Numbered from the stretch's first letter, positions 36,420 through 46,770 are shown. The stretch is DNA of 64,000 nucleotides from Streptomyces sp. NBC_01294 (GCF_035917235.1 NZ_CP108424.1:62001-126000), one strand, 5' to 3'. Notes: generated from the sequence alone by a model not told the origin. Numbers and translations are program-made.

Positions 36420-39400
36420 TCAGGCCCGGTCGTGGGCACGGTCGGCGGACAGGTGGGCGGCGAGCGCGGGGACGGTCGACTCGCTGAGCAACTGGAGCGG
36501 CAGGGTCCGCCCGAACCGCTCGGTGATCTCGAAGCGCAGGTTCATCAGGTTGATCGAGTCGATGCCGTGTTCGAGCAGGGTGCGGTCGGGGTCGACCGGC
36601 CCCGCCGCGTCGGGTACGAAGCCCGCGACGAGGCGCGACAACTGCTCGGTCACCGCATCCTTGGAACTGGCCGGCGCTACGGCGGGCGCGGCTGCCGGGG
36701 TCGGGGTGGTGGTCGGCGCGGGCAGGGGGGCGGGAGCCGGTGCCGGAGCGGACACCGGTGTGGGCAGGGGGTCCGGTGTGGGCGTGGTGTCCGCCGTGAC
36801 CGGGTCGGTGATCCAGAGCCGGCGCCGCAGGAACGCCGACGTCGGGAGCGGCACCAGCCGGGTGCCCGGCTCACGCGGCGCGGCACGCTCGATGTCGAGG
36901 CCCGACAGCCAGAGCTCGCCGAGCTGGTGCAGGCGCCGGTTGCGCCACAGGTCGGCGAGGAACGCGGTGGTCTCCGGCACCGTGTCCAGGTCCCGATGGG
37001 CGCGGCGGCCGTCCCGCAGGTCGGCGTACCGCACGGCGGACTCCCCGCCCTCGCCGGTGCCGGCCGAGCGGGCGAAGGCGCCGAGCGCGGCCGCCAGGCC
37101 GGCGGTGTCGGTCGCCACCACGGCGAGGCGACAATCCATGGCGGACCGGCCGGTGCGCAGGCTGTACGCCACCGCCCGCAGGTCGGCGGGCGCCTCCGGG
37201 CCCTCCAGCCGGCGCGCGAGGCGGTCGGCGGTGACCGCCAGGTGCTCCCGCGTCGGGGCGGAGAGCAGGACCAGTTCCGGGCGGCCCGGCTCGGCGGCGG
37301 CCGCGCGGCCGTGCGACTCGGGCAGGTACTCCTCGACGATGACGTGGGCGTTGACTCCGCCGGCGCCGAAGGAGCTGATGCCCGCCCGTCGCGGCAGCGG
37401 GCTGCCGTCCGCGCCGGTCAGTCGCTCCCAGCGGCCCGGGGTGTGCTGGAGGACGAAGCGGGTGTCCTCCAGGCGAAGGCCCGGGTTGACCGGGTCGGCG
37501 TGCAGGGTGGGGACCAGCTCGCCGTGGCGCAGTTGGAGGACCACCTTGGTCAGCGCGGCGATGCCGGCCGCCGACTCGCCGTGCCCCACCGCGGACTTGA
37601 CCGACCCCAACGAGCAGGGCACGCGGCCGGAGCCGTACGCGTCCTGGAGGCCGGCCAGCTCGACCGGGTCGCCGAGTTCCGTCCCGGTGCCGTGCGCCTC
37701 GATCACGTTGACGGTCGCCGGGTCGGTGCCGGAGTCCCGCAGCGCGGCACGGAGCACCCTTGCCTGCGCCCACGGGCTCGGCGCGGTGAAGCCGTTGGTC
37801 CGCCCGCCGTGTGCGACCGCGCTGCCGCGGACCACCGCGTGCACGGTGTCACCGTCGGCCAGGGCGGCGGCGAGCGGTTTCACCAAAACGGCTCCGCCGC
37901 CCTCGCCCGGGCCGAAGCCGGCCCCGTCGGCGCCGAAGCTGCGGCACAGGCCGTCGTCGGCCAGGAAGCCGGACTGGCGCAGCATCCGGAACCGGGAGGG
38001 GTGGACGTACAGGTTGACCCCGCCGACCAGAGCGGCCGCGCACTCGCCGCGGCGGAGCGCGTCGAGCGCGAGGTGCAGTGCGACCAGGGAGGACGAGCAG
38101 GCGGTGTCGACCGGCTGGCTCGGACCGCGCAGGTCCAGCAGGTAGGACAGCCGGTTGGGCAGGCTCCAGTAGTGCCCGGAGGGCATCTCCCGGTGTCCGG
38201 CTGCCCAGCGCTCGGCACCCAGCAGCTTGTAGTCGCTGGAGGTGATCCCGGCGAAGACGCCGACGCTGCGGCGCTCGCCGTCCGGCGCGACGAGGTCGTG
38301 CAGACGCGAGCCGGTGTATCCGGCATCCTCCAGCGCCTCCCAGGCGACCTCCAGAAACAGCCGTTCCTGCGGGTCGAGCAGGGTGCCGTCGTGGGCGGAC
38401 AGTCCGAAGAACGTCGGGTCGAACGCGTCTACGCCTTCGAGGAAGTGGCCCCGGGCGTTGACGCCGCCGGCGTCCGGCCAGCGGTCGGTGGGCAGGTCGG
38501 AGGCGGTGTCCTTGCCGTTCAGCAGGTTCTGCCAGAAGGCGTCCAGGTCGGGCGCCTGCGGGTAGCGGCCGCTGATGCCGATGATCGCGAAGCGGTCATC
38601 GGTGGACGGCGCCGGCCGCGTGCCGGCGGCGGATGCCGGCGCGGCGGCGGGGACGGCGAGGGCGGCTGACACGACGGCCGGGTCCGCCGGAGCCAACGGT
38701 GCGACGACCGTGGCCGCCATTGCGGCCGGTGCCGGCGGGACCGTCGGTGTGGCCGGTGCCGCTACGGGGACTGCCTGGGCGGCGACCAGGTGGTCGACCA
38801 GTTCGTCCAGGTCGCGCAGGCCGAAAAGCATCTCCGGCCCGACCGGTGCCACCTCGGCGCTGAGCCGGGAGGCGAGGGTGCGGATCATGACGGAGTCCAG
38901 CCCCATCGACTCCAGCGAGGTGTGACCGCCGATGCTGCCCGCGGGGCGGCCGATGGTGTCGGCCACCGTCCGGCTGACCCGGTCGGCCAGTTCGGCGCGC
39001 CGGCCGTCATCCGCCGCAGCGGGATCGGCCGACGCGACGACGGGGGCGACGGAAGCGGAGGGAGCGGCGGCCGTCACCTGGGCGGCCGCGGCCGGTCGCT
39101 CCAGGTGGAGGGCGGCCAGGTGGGCCCGCCACGTGGCCGCGTCGCCGTGGAAGAGCGAGACGACCTCGGGGCCGTCGACGGCCAGCAGGCGGTCCAGGGC
39201 CGCGAGCCCGACGGCGGCGGGCAGCGGCGCCATGCCGGTGTGTTGGGCCACCACTTCCAGGACCGGCTCGGGAATGCTCATCCCGGGGACGTCCCAGAGC
39301 GGCCACTGCACCGACAGCGTCCTGCCGTGCCGCTCGCCGCGCGCCACCTGCCCGGCGCGGTGGGTGGCGAAGCCGTCGAGGAAGCCGTTGGCGAACGCGT

Positions 39401-42400
39401 AGTCGCTCTGGCCGAGGTTGCCGGTCACCGCGGCCACCGAGGAGAACAGCACGAACGCGTCCAGCGGGAGGGCCGCGGTCGCCTCGTCCAGCGCCCGCGC
39501 ACCGAGGATCTTGGGCGCCAGCACGTCGGCCACGTCCCGGGGGTCCTTGCGCACCAGGTAGCCGTCGCGCACCACGCCGGCAGCGTGGAAGACGCCGTGC
39601 AGGGCGCCCTCGGTCCGGACGATCTCCGCCACGAGCGCTGCGGCGGCCGCTGGGTCGGTGGCGTCGGCCCGGGCGTAGCGCAGGCGGTCGCTGCCGGAAA
39701 CGGCGCTGCGGGTCGCTTCGGCGAGGTCGTCCCATGCGGTCCGTCCGCAGAGCACCACGCGAGTGCCCGGACGGTCCGTCAGGTGCCGGGCCAGTGCTAG
39801 GCCGATGCCGCCCGCACCGCCGCTGACCAGGTACACGCCGTCCTGGCGCACGGTGGGGCGGGTTGCGGGCAGCGGGAGCGGTACCAGCACCCGACGCAGC
39901 CGCCCGGCGGAGCGGAGGTCGGCCAAGTGCCCGTGCTCAGCGGCCGGCGCGGCGATCTCGGCGAGCAGCCGGCTCGCGTCCGGCGTGCCGTCGGAGGTCA
40001 GCACAGCGCGGCCGGAGAGCCGGGGGTTCTCCTGGCGGAGGGTCTGGACGAGCGCTCCGGCCGCGTCGGCGCGGGTGGGGTCCGCGGTGACGGCCAACAG
40101 GGTGAGCTGCTGGGTGCGCAGGACGGCCAGCGCCGAGCGGGCGGCCTCGAACGCCGCCAGGTCCGCGGCGGTCGCGGGGGCGCCGTCCGCGGGAGGGGTG
40201 AGCCGCAGCACGACGGTGACGGCCTGCGCGCCGGTGGCTCGCAGCGCCTCGGCGGCGGTCCGGTCCCCGCCCAGCTGGTGGACGTCGAGCCCGGTGGCGG
40301 CGAGAGCGGCCGCCAGGTCGCCGGCCGGGTCGTGCACGAGCACCGGGGCCGTGGGGGCAGGCGCGGTGGCCGGGAGCGAGGCGGGGATCCACTCCTGCCG
40401 GTGCAGCACCGGTTCGATGAGCGGCACGTCGGCCAGGACCTCCTGCGGGGTGCGGGCGCCGGCCGACTCGGCCGGAGTCACGTGCGAGGCCTCGGCGAGT
40501 GCCGAAGTGGCGGCAGGCGTCGGGGGTGTGACGGGGGCGGGGCGTTCGACGTAGTGGCGGTCCGGGGCGAAGGGGTAGGCCGGCAGGGAGAGCCGCCTGT
40601 GCCGGGCGGGCGGGCTGACCGCGGCCCAATCCACCGTGTGTCCCTGCGTGTACAGCTTGGCCAGGGCCGCCAGCTCGACCGGGCCGGGGTTCTCGCCCGC
40701 CCGCTCCACCAGCCGGGCCAGCAGTGCGGCCTGGGCGCGGCGGACGGCCGCGTCGGGCACGGCGGCGTCAGGCGCGGTGTCGGTGCGCCGCGGGTCGGCC
40801 GAACCGGCGGCGAGCAGGTCCAGCGACTCCAGCAGTTCGTCCCGGCCGGAGATCAGCAGCGCGGAGCGGTACGTGTGGTGGGTGCGGGCGACGGCCAGGG
40901 TGTGGGCGACATCGGCGGGCGACGCGTCGGAGCCCGGGCCGCGCAGCCAGCGGGCCAGGTCGGCGGCGTGGGCGGCGGGCGCGTCGGCGCGCCGGCCGGA
41001 CAGCGGGACCAGGACGGGCGGGGCGCCGTCGTCGGTGGCGGGACGGGCGGCCGGCTCGGGGGCCTGCTCGACGACGACGTAGGCGTTGGTGCCGCTGAAG
41101 CCGAAGGAGCTGACGGTGGCCCGGCGGGGGCGGCCGCCGTCGGGGCGGGCCAGCTCGCGGCGCTCCCCCGCAACCGTGAACGGCCCCTGGTCGAACGGGA
41201 TCTGCGGGTTGGCCCGGGTGTAGTGCAGCGACGGCGGGACCAGCCCGGTGCGCACCACGCCGGCCGCCTTCAGCAGCCCGGCCAGGCCGGCCGCGGCCGA
41301 GGTGTGGCCGATGTTGCCCTTGACCGATCCGATCGGCACGCTGGCGGGCGCCAGTCCGGCGCCGGCGAACGCCTCGTTGAGGGCGGTGACCTCGATCGGG
41401 TCGCCGAGCGGGGTGCCGGTGCCGTGGCACTCGACGTAGTCGATGCCGGCGGGGTCCACCGCGAAGCGCTGCAGCGTGTCGCGGACCAGGGCGGCCTGCG
41501 AGCGGGCGCTGGGTGCGGTGATGCCGTTGGTGCGCCCGTCCTGGTTGAGCCCCGACGCCCGGATCACCGCGTGCACAGGGTCGCCGTCGGCGAGCGCCTT
41601 CGAAAGCGGCTTGAGTACCACGACGGCGCAGCCCTCCCCCGGCACGATGCCGTCGGCGGCGGCGTCGAACGGTCGGCAGCGCCCGTTGGGGGACAGCATC
41701 CCGGCCGCGCTCATGAACACGTGCGGGAGTTCGGTCAGGTACAGCGTGACGCCGCCGACCACCGTCAGGTCGGTCTCGCCGAGCCACAGTGACTGGCAGG
41801 CCAGGTGCAGTGCGGTCAACGAGGACGAACAGGCGGTGTCCACCGTGACGGCGGGGCCCTTGAGGTCCAGGTGGTAGGCGATCCGGGCGGCGAGGATCGA
41901 GTTGGAGTTGCCCTGCATCACCTGGGGGAGCCGCTTGTACGGGCTCTCCCGCTCGACCAGGTCCTGGTAGTCGTTGAGCATGACCCCCGCGTAGACGCCG
42001 CAGCGGGTTCCGGCGAGCGAGCGGGCGTCCCGGCCTGCGTGCTCCAGCGCTCGCCACGCCTCCTGGAGGAAAAGGCGCGCTTGGGGGTCGGTCAGCTCGG
42101 CCTCGCGGGGAGTCATCCGGAAGAAGTCCGCGTCGAAGCGGTCGGCGTCCGCGACGTAGGCCCCCCAGCGGGAGACCGAACGGCCCTCGGCGGCCGGGTC
42201 CGGGTCGTAGAACTCCTCGGTGCGCCAGCGCTCCGGCGGCACTTCGGTGACCAGGTCGTCGCCGTCGAGGATCCGCTGCCAGAACGTGTCCGCGTCGGCG
42301 GCGCCGGGGAAGCGCGCGCTGTAGCCGATCACCGCGACGGGCTCGGGCCGGCCTGCCACGAGCCCGGCGGCGGGCGCGGTCGGCGCGGCTGTCCCGGCCG

Positions 42401-42548
42401 GGGGCTCGGCGGCGGGCCGGGAGGGAGCGGCTGCGGGCTCGGACGGGCGCGGTGCGGCCGCCGGGCTCCGGCCGGCGAGCAGCGCCTGGGCGGCGGCCCG
42501 GTCCAGGCCCCCGTCCTTGAATCGGGTCAGGATCTCTTTCGCGTCCAT
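36420..42548 (-). CDS. Trans-AT PKS, KS-KR-ACP-KS-ACP
   Basis: 2042 aa. An N-terminal helical docking-like segment (KEILTRFKDGGLD) precedes KS1 (70-500, Cys240 in VDTACSSSL, HGTGT and NIGH intact), a linker, KR (about 720-1140; SGGAGGIG near 910, QSDYAFAN near 1050), ACP1 (Ser near 1219, MGLDS), KS2 (1310-1740, Cys1484, HGTGT intact) and ACP2 (Ser1998, HGIDS). There is no AT, DH or ER. It should add two malonate units, the first reduced to a hydroxyl and the second left as ketone: the beta-hydroxy/keto portion before the oxazole in group A streptogramins. As I recall, virginiamycin places these modules on two proteins (VirF and VirG), so one fused protein would differ. It follows the ECH2 gene by 72 bases and precedes the oxazole NRPS by 22. 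Confidence 0.93.
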   Translation of the reverse strand: MDAKEILTRFKDGGLDRAAAQALLAGRSPAAAPRPSEPAAAPSRPAAEPPAGTAAPTAPAAGLVAGRPEPVAVIGYSARFPGAADADTFWQRILDGDDLVTEVPPERWRTEEFYDPDPAAEGRSVSRWGAYVADADRFDADFFRMTPREAELTDPQARLFLQEAWRALEHAGRDARSLAGTRCGVYAGVMLNDYQDLVERESPYKRLPQVMQGNSNSILAARIAYHLDLKGPAVTVDTACSSSLTALHLACQSLWLGETDLTVVGGVTLYLTELPHVFMSAAGMLSPNGRCRPFDAAADGIVPGEGCAVVVLKPLSKALADGDPVHAVIRASGLNQDGRTNGITAPSARSQAALVRDTLQRFAVDPAGIDYVECHGTGTPLGDPIEVTALNEAFAGAGLAPASVPIGSVKGNIGHTSAAAGLAGLLKAAGVVRTGLVPPSLHYTRANPQIPFDQGPFTVAGERRELARPDGGRPRRATVSSFGFSGTNAYVVVEQAPEPAARPATDDGAPPVLVPLSGRRADAPAAHAADLARWLRGPGSDASPADVAHTLAVARTHHTYRSALLISGRDELLESLDLLAAGSADPRRTDTAPDAAVPDAAVRRAQAALLARLVERAGENPGPVELAALAKLYTQGHTVDWAAVSPPARHRRLSLPAYPFAPDRHYVERPAPVTPPTPAATSALAEASHVTPAESAGARTPQEVLADVPLIEPVLHRQEWIPASLPATAPAPTAPVLVHDPAGDLAAALAATGLDVHQLGGDRTAAEALRATGAQAVTVVLRLTPPADGAPATAADLAAFEAARSALAVLRTQQLTLLAVTADPTRADAAGALVQTLRQENPRLSGRAVLTSDGTPDASRLLAEIAAPAAEHGHLADLRSAGRLRRVLVPLPLPATRPTVRQDGVYLVSGGAGGIGLALARHLTDRPGTRVVLCGRTAWDDLAEATRSAVSGSDRLRYARADATDPAAAAALVAEIVRTEGALHGVFHAAGVVRDGYLVRKDPRDVADVLAPKILGARALDEATAALPLDAFVLFSSVAAVTGNLGQSDYAFANGFLDGFATHRAGQVARGERHGRTLSVQWPLWDVPGMSIPEPVLEVVAQHTGMAPLPAAVGLAALDRLLAVDGPEVVSLFHGDAATWRAHLAALHLERPAAAAQVTAAAPSASVAPVVASADPAAADDGRRAELADRVSRTVADTIGRPAGSIGGHTSLESMGLDSVMIRTLASRLSAEVAPVGPEMLFGLRDLDELVDHLVAAQAVPVAAPATPTVPPAPAAMAATVVAPLAPADPAVVSAALAVPAAAPASAAGTRPAPSTDDRFAIIGISGRYPQAPDLDAFWQNLLNGKDTASDLPTDRWPDAGGVNARGHFLEGVDAFDPTFFGLSAHDGTLLDPQERLFLEVAWEALEDAGYTGSRLHDLVAPDGERRSVGVFAGITSSDYKLLGAERWAAGHREMPSGHYWSLPNRLSYLLDLRGPSQPVDTACSSSLVALHLALDALRRGECAAALVGGVNLYVHPSRFRMLRQSGFLADDGLCRSFGADGAGFGPGEGGGAVLVKPLAAALADGDTVHAVVRGSAVAHGGRTNGFTAPSPWAQARVLRAALRDSGTDPATVNVIEAHGTGTELGDPVELAGLQDAYGSGRVPCSLGSVKSAVGHGESAAGIAALTKVVLQLRHGELVPTLHADPVNPGLRLEDTRFVLQHTPGRWERLTGADGSPLPRRAGISSFGAGGVNAHVIVEEYLPESHGRAAAAEPGRPELVLLSAPTREHLAVTADRLARRLEGPEAPADLRAVAYSLRTGRSAMDCRLAVVATDTAGLAAALGAFARSAGTGEGGESAVRYADLRDGRRAHRDLDTVPETTAFLADLWRNRRLHQLGELWLSGLDIERAAPREPGTRLVPLPTSAFLRRRLWITDPVTADTTPTPDPLPTPVSAPAPAPAPLPAPTTTPTPAAAPAVAPASSKDAVTEQLSRLVAGFVPDAAGPVDPDRTLLEHGIDSINLMNLRFEITERFGRTLPLQLLSESTVPALAAHLSADRAHDRA

Positions 42549-42620
42549 CAGTTCTCGCGGTCCTCGCGTCGGCGGTGTCGGTCTGGTCGGGCGGCGGTCC
42601 GGCTCTCGGCCGGCGGGGGG

Positions 42621-43409
42621 TCAGGGGTGTTGGCGGTCGGCGGCGCCGTAGCCGCCGACGATGCGGTCCATCACCTCGGGCAGCCGGAAGGTGGTGCGGT
42701 GCATGGCCGCCTCCCGCGCGATCGCCGCGTCGGTGGCGGCGAGCAGCGGTGCGGCCAGGTCCTGCTTGAGCAGTTCCAGCGAGGCGCGCGGCGCGTTCGC
42801 GATGCCGGCGGCCAGCGAGTGAGCGGTGGACGACACCTCGTCGTGCGCCACGACCCTGACCGGCGCCCCGCGTTCACGGAGCTCGGCGCCGCGGTGGTTG
42901 CGCGCGGTGTAGAGCATCTCGGTGCCGAGCTGGTGGCCGAAGCGGGCGGGCAGGAGGTGGGTCGCGCCCATGCCGGGGGTGAAGCCGTAGCGCATGAAGT
43001 TGGCTGCGTACACCGACCGCTCGCTGAACACCGCGAGGTCCGCGTAGAGCGCCAGCACCAGGCCGCCGCCGATCGCGTGCCCCTGGACCGCGGCCACCAC
43101 CGGCAGCGGGCAGCGGGCGAAGACCCGGAAGAAGTCGTCGGTGTCGAAGCTGCCGTCGCCCCGGGCGAAGTGGACCAGCTCCCGCTGGGACCCGCCGGCA
43201 CAGAACAGCTCGGGCATGCCCTCGACGACCAGGACCCGGGTGCGTTCCTCGGCGACCGCCCGGTCGACGGCGTCGGCCAGGCCGTGGCTGAGCGCCGGGC
43301 CGAAGGTGTTGCGGCCCTCGTGGTCGGCCATCCGGACCACGGCCACCGGTCCCTGCCAGGACAGGTGGACCACGTCGGCGGCGCCGTTGCTCGCCGTGAC
43401 CGCGCTCAT
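42621..43409 (-). CDS. ECH2, enoyl-CoA hydratase-like decarboxylase of the beta-branching cassette
   Basis: 262 aa crotonase-fold protein. The blocks FCAGGSQREL, AAVQGHAIGGGLVLALYADL, YAANFMRYGFTPGMGAT and HRGAELRERGAPVRV closely follow PksI of bacillaene, the ECH2 that decarboxylates the glutaconyl-ACP intermediate to leave a beta-methyl branch. It acts on the chain held by the tandem ACPs of the upstream PKS. The start overlaps the ECH1 stop (ATGA). Confidence 0.92.
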   Translation of the reverse strand: MSAVTASNGAADVVHLSWQGPVAVVRMADHEGRNTFGPALSHGLADAVDRAVAEERTRVLVVEGMPELFCAGGSQRELVHFARGDGSFDTDDFFRVFARCPLPVVAAVQGHAIGGGLVLALYADLAVFSERSVYAANFMRYGFTPGMGATHLLPARFGHQLGTEMLYTARNHRGAELRERGAPVRVVAHDEVSSTAHSLAAGIANAPRASLELLKQDLAAPLLAATDAAIAREAAMHRTTFRLPEVMDRIVGGYGAADRQHP

Positions 43410-44164
43410 GCTGCCGCTCCGGCCTCGCGCAGCCGAGCCAGCAGCTGCCCGGTCCCCGGGGCGGCGAACCGCTCGATCAGCAGCCGCGAGGCGTCGTGGC
43501 CCAGGTGGGCGTCCCTGGGGAACAGCCGGGCGCGGTAGTCCTTGAGCGCTGCGGTGGTGCTCCGGTCGGTCCGGCCGAGCCCGGCGAGCACCGGGGGCAG
43601 CAGGTCCTCGGCGCGCGGGCCGGCCAGGTCGGCGAGGCCTGCCCGGTGTGCGGTGCCGGCGTCGAACTCCTCGGCGCGCAGGGTCGCGGCGAACGCCCGC
43701 TGCTCGCCGATGCGGCGGGCGACGAAGGGCAGGGCCATCGCCGGGACGAGCCCGGCCAGTACCTCGGTGAGCCGGAAGCGGGCCCGCTCCCCCGCCAGGA
43801 CGAGGTCGCAGGCCGCGGCCAGGCCGGCCCCGCCCGCGGTGGCCCGGCCGTCGACGACCGCGACGGTGGCGAGCGGACTGCGGGTCAGCCGCTCCAGCAG
43901 GGTCCAGTAGGGCAGTTCGGCGCCGTCCGGCAGCGGCTCGGGAGCGGGGTCGCCGCCGGACAGGTCGGTGCCCGCACAGAAGTCCTCGCCCGTGGACGAC
44001 AGAACGAACACCCGGCAGTCCGGGTCGCCCTCGGCCTGGTCGAGGGCCCGGGCGAGCGAGCTGAGCAGGTCGGCGTCGATCTGGTTGCGCCGCTCGGGGC
44101 GGTCGAGCACGGCCCGCAGCAGCCCGCGGCCGCGGACGACGCGTACGGCGTCCTGGCGGCTCAT
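43406..44164 (-). CDS. ECH1, enoyl-CoA hydratase-like dehydratase of the beta-branching cassette
   Basis: 252 aa crotonase-fold protein similar in layout to PksH: FCAGTDLSGG, LATVAVVDGRATAGGAGLAAACDLVLA and LTEVLAGLVPAMALPFVARRIG. It should dehydrate the 3-hydroxy-3-methylglutaryl-ACP intermediate before ECH2 decarboxylates it. The start ATG at 44164 overlaps the HMG synthase stop (ATGA). The frame is open upstream but lies inside the HMG synthase gene, so the long version is rejected. Confidence 0.92.
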   Translation of the reverse strand: MSRQDAVRVVRGRGLLRAVLDRPERRNQIDADLLSSLARALDQAEGDPDCRVFVLSSTGEDFCAGTDLSGGDPAPEPLPDGAELPYWTLLERLTRSPLATVAVVDGRATAGGAGLAAACDLVLAGERARFRLTEVLAGLVPAMALPFVARRIGEQRAFAATLRAEEFDAGTAHRAGLADLAGPRAEDLLPPVLAGLGRTDRSTTAALKDYRARLFPRDAHLGHDASRLLIERFAAPGTGQLLARLREAGAAA

Positions 44165-45414
44165 CGGCCGGCCCCCAGCCAGACGTACTCGCGGTGGTAG
44201 TTGCGCACGGCCTCCAGAACCAGCCGGGGGCGGTTCGTGCCGCCGTCGAAGCGAGCCTTGGTGATCTGCGGGAAGCGGTCCAGGTCGAAGGTGAAGTCGC
44301 GGGTGCCGAACTTGAGCTCGGCGGTGGCGGTGAGCAGCTCGTCGTACTCCGGCACGGACAGCTCGTAGCGGTTGTCCAAGGCCTGGCGGATGCCCATGGC
44401 GCGCACCGCGCGCTGCGACTCGGGGGTGACGACGGCGCTGTAGAACTCGGAACTGCACCCAGAGCCGTAGGAGAAGATCCCGACGCGCTGCTCCCGGTCG
44501 ATGACGGCGTTGTCGATGGTGCTGGCCAGCGCCAGGAAGACGGTGCCCGCGTAGATGTTGCCGACCTGGCGCGGGTACTCGACGGCCGCGGACAGGCGGG
44601 CGGTGAAGTCGTCCTCGATGGCCTGCGGGGACATCCGCTTGAGCTTGCGCAGGACGGCCCGGTGCGCGCCCTTGACCATGCCGGGGAACGGCGTGTGCAT
44701 GGCCAGCAGGTCGAAGCTGTCCACCAGGTCCGCGCCCTCGACCTTACGCGCGTAGTCGGTGAAGGAGCTCTTGAGGCAGTCGATGTAGGTGAGCAGCGAC
44801 AGGTCGACGTCGCCGGCCTCCGCCTCCGGGTCGGGGCGGCAGGTGTCCATCACCTCGTAGCTGTGGAAGCCGTTGGCGCCCCGGTCGAAGGAGGCGACGA
44901 CCGGCTGGTCGCTGATCAGCATGGCGACCGCGCCGGCGCCCTGGCTCGGCTCGACGTAGGTGTGCGGCACGGGGCGGGCGACGTCGCTGCTGATCACCAG
45001 GGCCTTGGCGCCGTCGAACGGGCTGGCGGCGACCACAGCCGCGGCCATCTGCGTCGCTGCCGTGCCGCTGTAGCAGGCCTGCTTGGTCTCGAACAGGCGG
45101 CAGGAGCGGGGCAGTCCGAGGTGGTCGTGGACGTAGGTGGCGAGCGACTTGCCGAAGTCGACGCCGGACTCCGTGCCGACGATCAGCAGTTCGATGCGGC
45201 CGCGCTCCTCCTCCGACAACGCGTCCACGATGGGCTTGGCGGCGTTGACCGCGAAGGAGACGGCGTCCTCGCAGTGCAGGGCGACGCTCTTGCGGGCCAT
45301 CATCAGGTTGTCGATCCGGCTGTCGTCGAGCTGCCGGGCCGCGAACAGGGTCGGGACGTCGACGTAGGTCTCTCCGCAGTAGACGTTGATGGCTTCGATG
45401 CCGACCGGCTTCAT
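44161..45414 (-). CDS. HMG-CoA synthase-like enzyme of polyketide beta-branching
   Basis: 417 aa. It carries the catalytic Glu82 in GTESGVD, the nucleophile Cys114 in KQACYSGTA and the His in MHTPFPGM, the three residues of HMG-CoA synthases. It condenses an acetyl group from the donor ACP onto the beta-keto group of the growing chain, which makes the methyl branch of group A streptogramins. A good ribosome site, AGGGAGA, is placed seven bases before the ATG. It lies 18 bases after the decarboxylating KS gene. PksG and VirC are the corresponding proteins in bacillaene and virginiamycin. Confidence 0.95.
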   Translation of the reverse strand: MKPVGIEAINVYCGETYVDVPTLFAARQLDDSRIDNLMMARKSVALHCEDAVSFAVNAAKPIVDALSEEERGRIELLIVGTESGVDFGKSLATYVHDHLGLPRSCRLFETKQACYSGTAATQMAAAVVAASPFDGAKALVISSDVARPVPHTYVEPSQGAGAVAMLISDQPVVASFDRGANGFHSYEVMDTCRPDPEAEAGDVDLSLLTYIDCLKSSFTDYARKVEGADLVDSFDLLAMHTPFPGMVKGAHRAVLRKLKRMSPQAIEDDFTARLSAAVEYPRQVGNIYAGTVFLALASTIDNAVIDREQRVGIFSYGSGCSSEFYSAVVTPESQRAVRAMGIRQALDNRYELSVPEYDELLTATAELKFGTRDFTFDLDRFPQITKARFDGGTNRPRLVLEAVRNYHREYVWLGAGR

Positions 45415-45432
45415 GGGGTGGTCTCCCTAAGG

Positions 45433-46770
45433 TCAGGTGTGGTCAGGGTTCGGGTGGGCCGGCGCGGCCGTGCGCGCGGTGCCCGGCAGGCGCAGGACGA
45501 CGGAGGCGTTGACGCCGCCGAACGCGAAGCTGTTGCTGAGGGCGGTGCGCATCGGGTGGCGTTCGGCGCGGGTGCCGACCAGCGGCAGTCCGGGGTCCAG
45601 CGGTTGGTCGAGGTTGGGGTTGGGGTGGGTGTGGCCGGCCCGCAGCTGGCCGATGACGGCGACGGCCTCGACCAGCCCGGCGGCGCTCAGGCAGTGCCCG
45701 GTCAGGGGCTTGGTGGAGTTGATCCGCAGTGACCGGCGCTCGCCGAACACCTCGCGCAGCGACGCGGCCTCCACCTCGTCGCCGAGGACCGAACCGGTGC
45801 CGTGCGCGTTGACGTAGTCGACGTCCTCCGCGGTCAGGCCGGCCGAGCGGAGCGCCGCCCGCATTGCCGCGGCCTGGCCCCGGGCGTCCGGCTCGGTGCC
45901 CCGGCGTGCGTCCAACCGCTGGCCGTGACCGGCGATCTCGGCGAGCACCTCGGTGCCGCGGGACCGGGCGACGGCCGCGGACTCCAGGACGACCGCCGCG
46001 GCGGCCTCGCCCCGGACGAACCCCTGGCGGGCGCGGTCGAACGGCCGGCACATCCGTTCCGGCGTACCGCGCAACGCCTCGTGGGCCATGGCCCCGGTCC
46101 GGCGGAACGCCTCCGCCTCGACCGGGGACAGCTCGGCGGCCGGCGCCACCACCACGACCCGCCTCGCCCATCCCGAGGCAACCATCCGGGCGCCCTGGAT
46201 CAGTGCGATCGTGCCGCTGGCGGACGCGCCGCCCACCGTCCAGCCCTCTCCGCGGACGCCGGTGACCTCGCTGACGGTGCCGACCACGTCCACGTCGAGG
46301 TGGGTCAGCGCGTACGAGGCCCGTAGCCGCCCCGGCGAGCTGTGGTGGCCGAGCACGGTGGCGGCCTGGTGGGCGAGGGCGAGGTTGCTGCCGGCGACCA
46401 GCAGTGCGGTCTCCTCGCCCCACGCGCCGCCGGGTTCGAGTCCGGCATCCAGCACGGCTCGCAGCGCCACGCAGGCCGCGGTCCTCGCCGGCAGCGCGGC
46501 CCGGCCGGCGACCCGCCGCAGCAGGGCGGCGGTCCCGCCGTTGCCGGCGAGGTGGCGCTCGGCCCACGTCCCGAGGACGAAGTCGTCGAGGGCCGCGACG
46601 GGCAGTGGCCCGCCGTCCGGGGAGCCGTCCCCGGACGGCATCCGCACCGCACTGCGTCCCGCCAGCAGGGTGGCGGTGAAGCCGTCCAGCCGGTCGCCGA
46701 GCGGGCTGAGAACGGCCGCCGCGGTGACCGCCACCGGCTGCGCCGCGGCCTCGGGCGCGTCGTCACTCAC
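45433..46770 (-). CDS. Decarboxylating ketosynthase (Cys-to-Ser) of the beta-branching cassette
   Basis: 445 aa. KS fold with NAHGTGSVLGDE and STKPLTGH intact, but the active-site Cys is replaced by Ser183 (GGASASGTIAL). This is the known change in KS proteins of beta-branching cassettes, which decarboxylate malonyl-ACP to acetyl-ACP instead of condensing. GTG start: the GTG overlaps the stop of the donor ACP gene (GTGA). The frame is open far upstream, but that region is the PKS gene in another frame. Confidence 0.93.
   Translation of the reverse strand: MSDDAPEAAAQPVAVTAAAVLSPLGDRLDGFTATLLAGRSAVRMPSGDGSPDGGPLPVAALDDFVLGTWAERHLAGNGGTAALLRRVAGRAALPARTAACVALRAVLDAGLEPGGAWGEETALLVAGSNLALAHQAATVLGHHSSPGRLRASYALTHLDVDVVGTVSEVTGVRGEGWTVGGASASGTIALIQGARMVASGWARRVVVVAPAAELSPVEAEAFRRTGAMAHEALRGTPERMCRPFDRARQGFVRGEAAAAVVLESAAVARSRGTEVLAEIAGHGQRLDARRGTEPDARGQAAAMRAALRSAGLTAEDVDYVNAHGTGSVLGDEVEAASLREVFGERRSLRINSTKPLTGHCLSAAGLVEAVAVIGQLRAGHTHPNPNLDQPLDPGLPLVGTRAERHPMRTALSNSFAFGGVNASVVLRLPGTARTAAPAHPNPDHT

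Noticed and set aside
43406..44458. ECH1 with a start at 44458
   Set aside because: The extra N-terminus is an alternative frame of the HMG synthase gene. The ATG at 44164 gives the normal crotonase beginning and an ATGA overlap.
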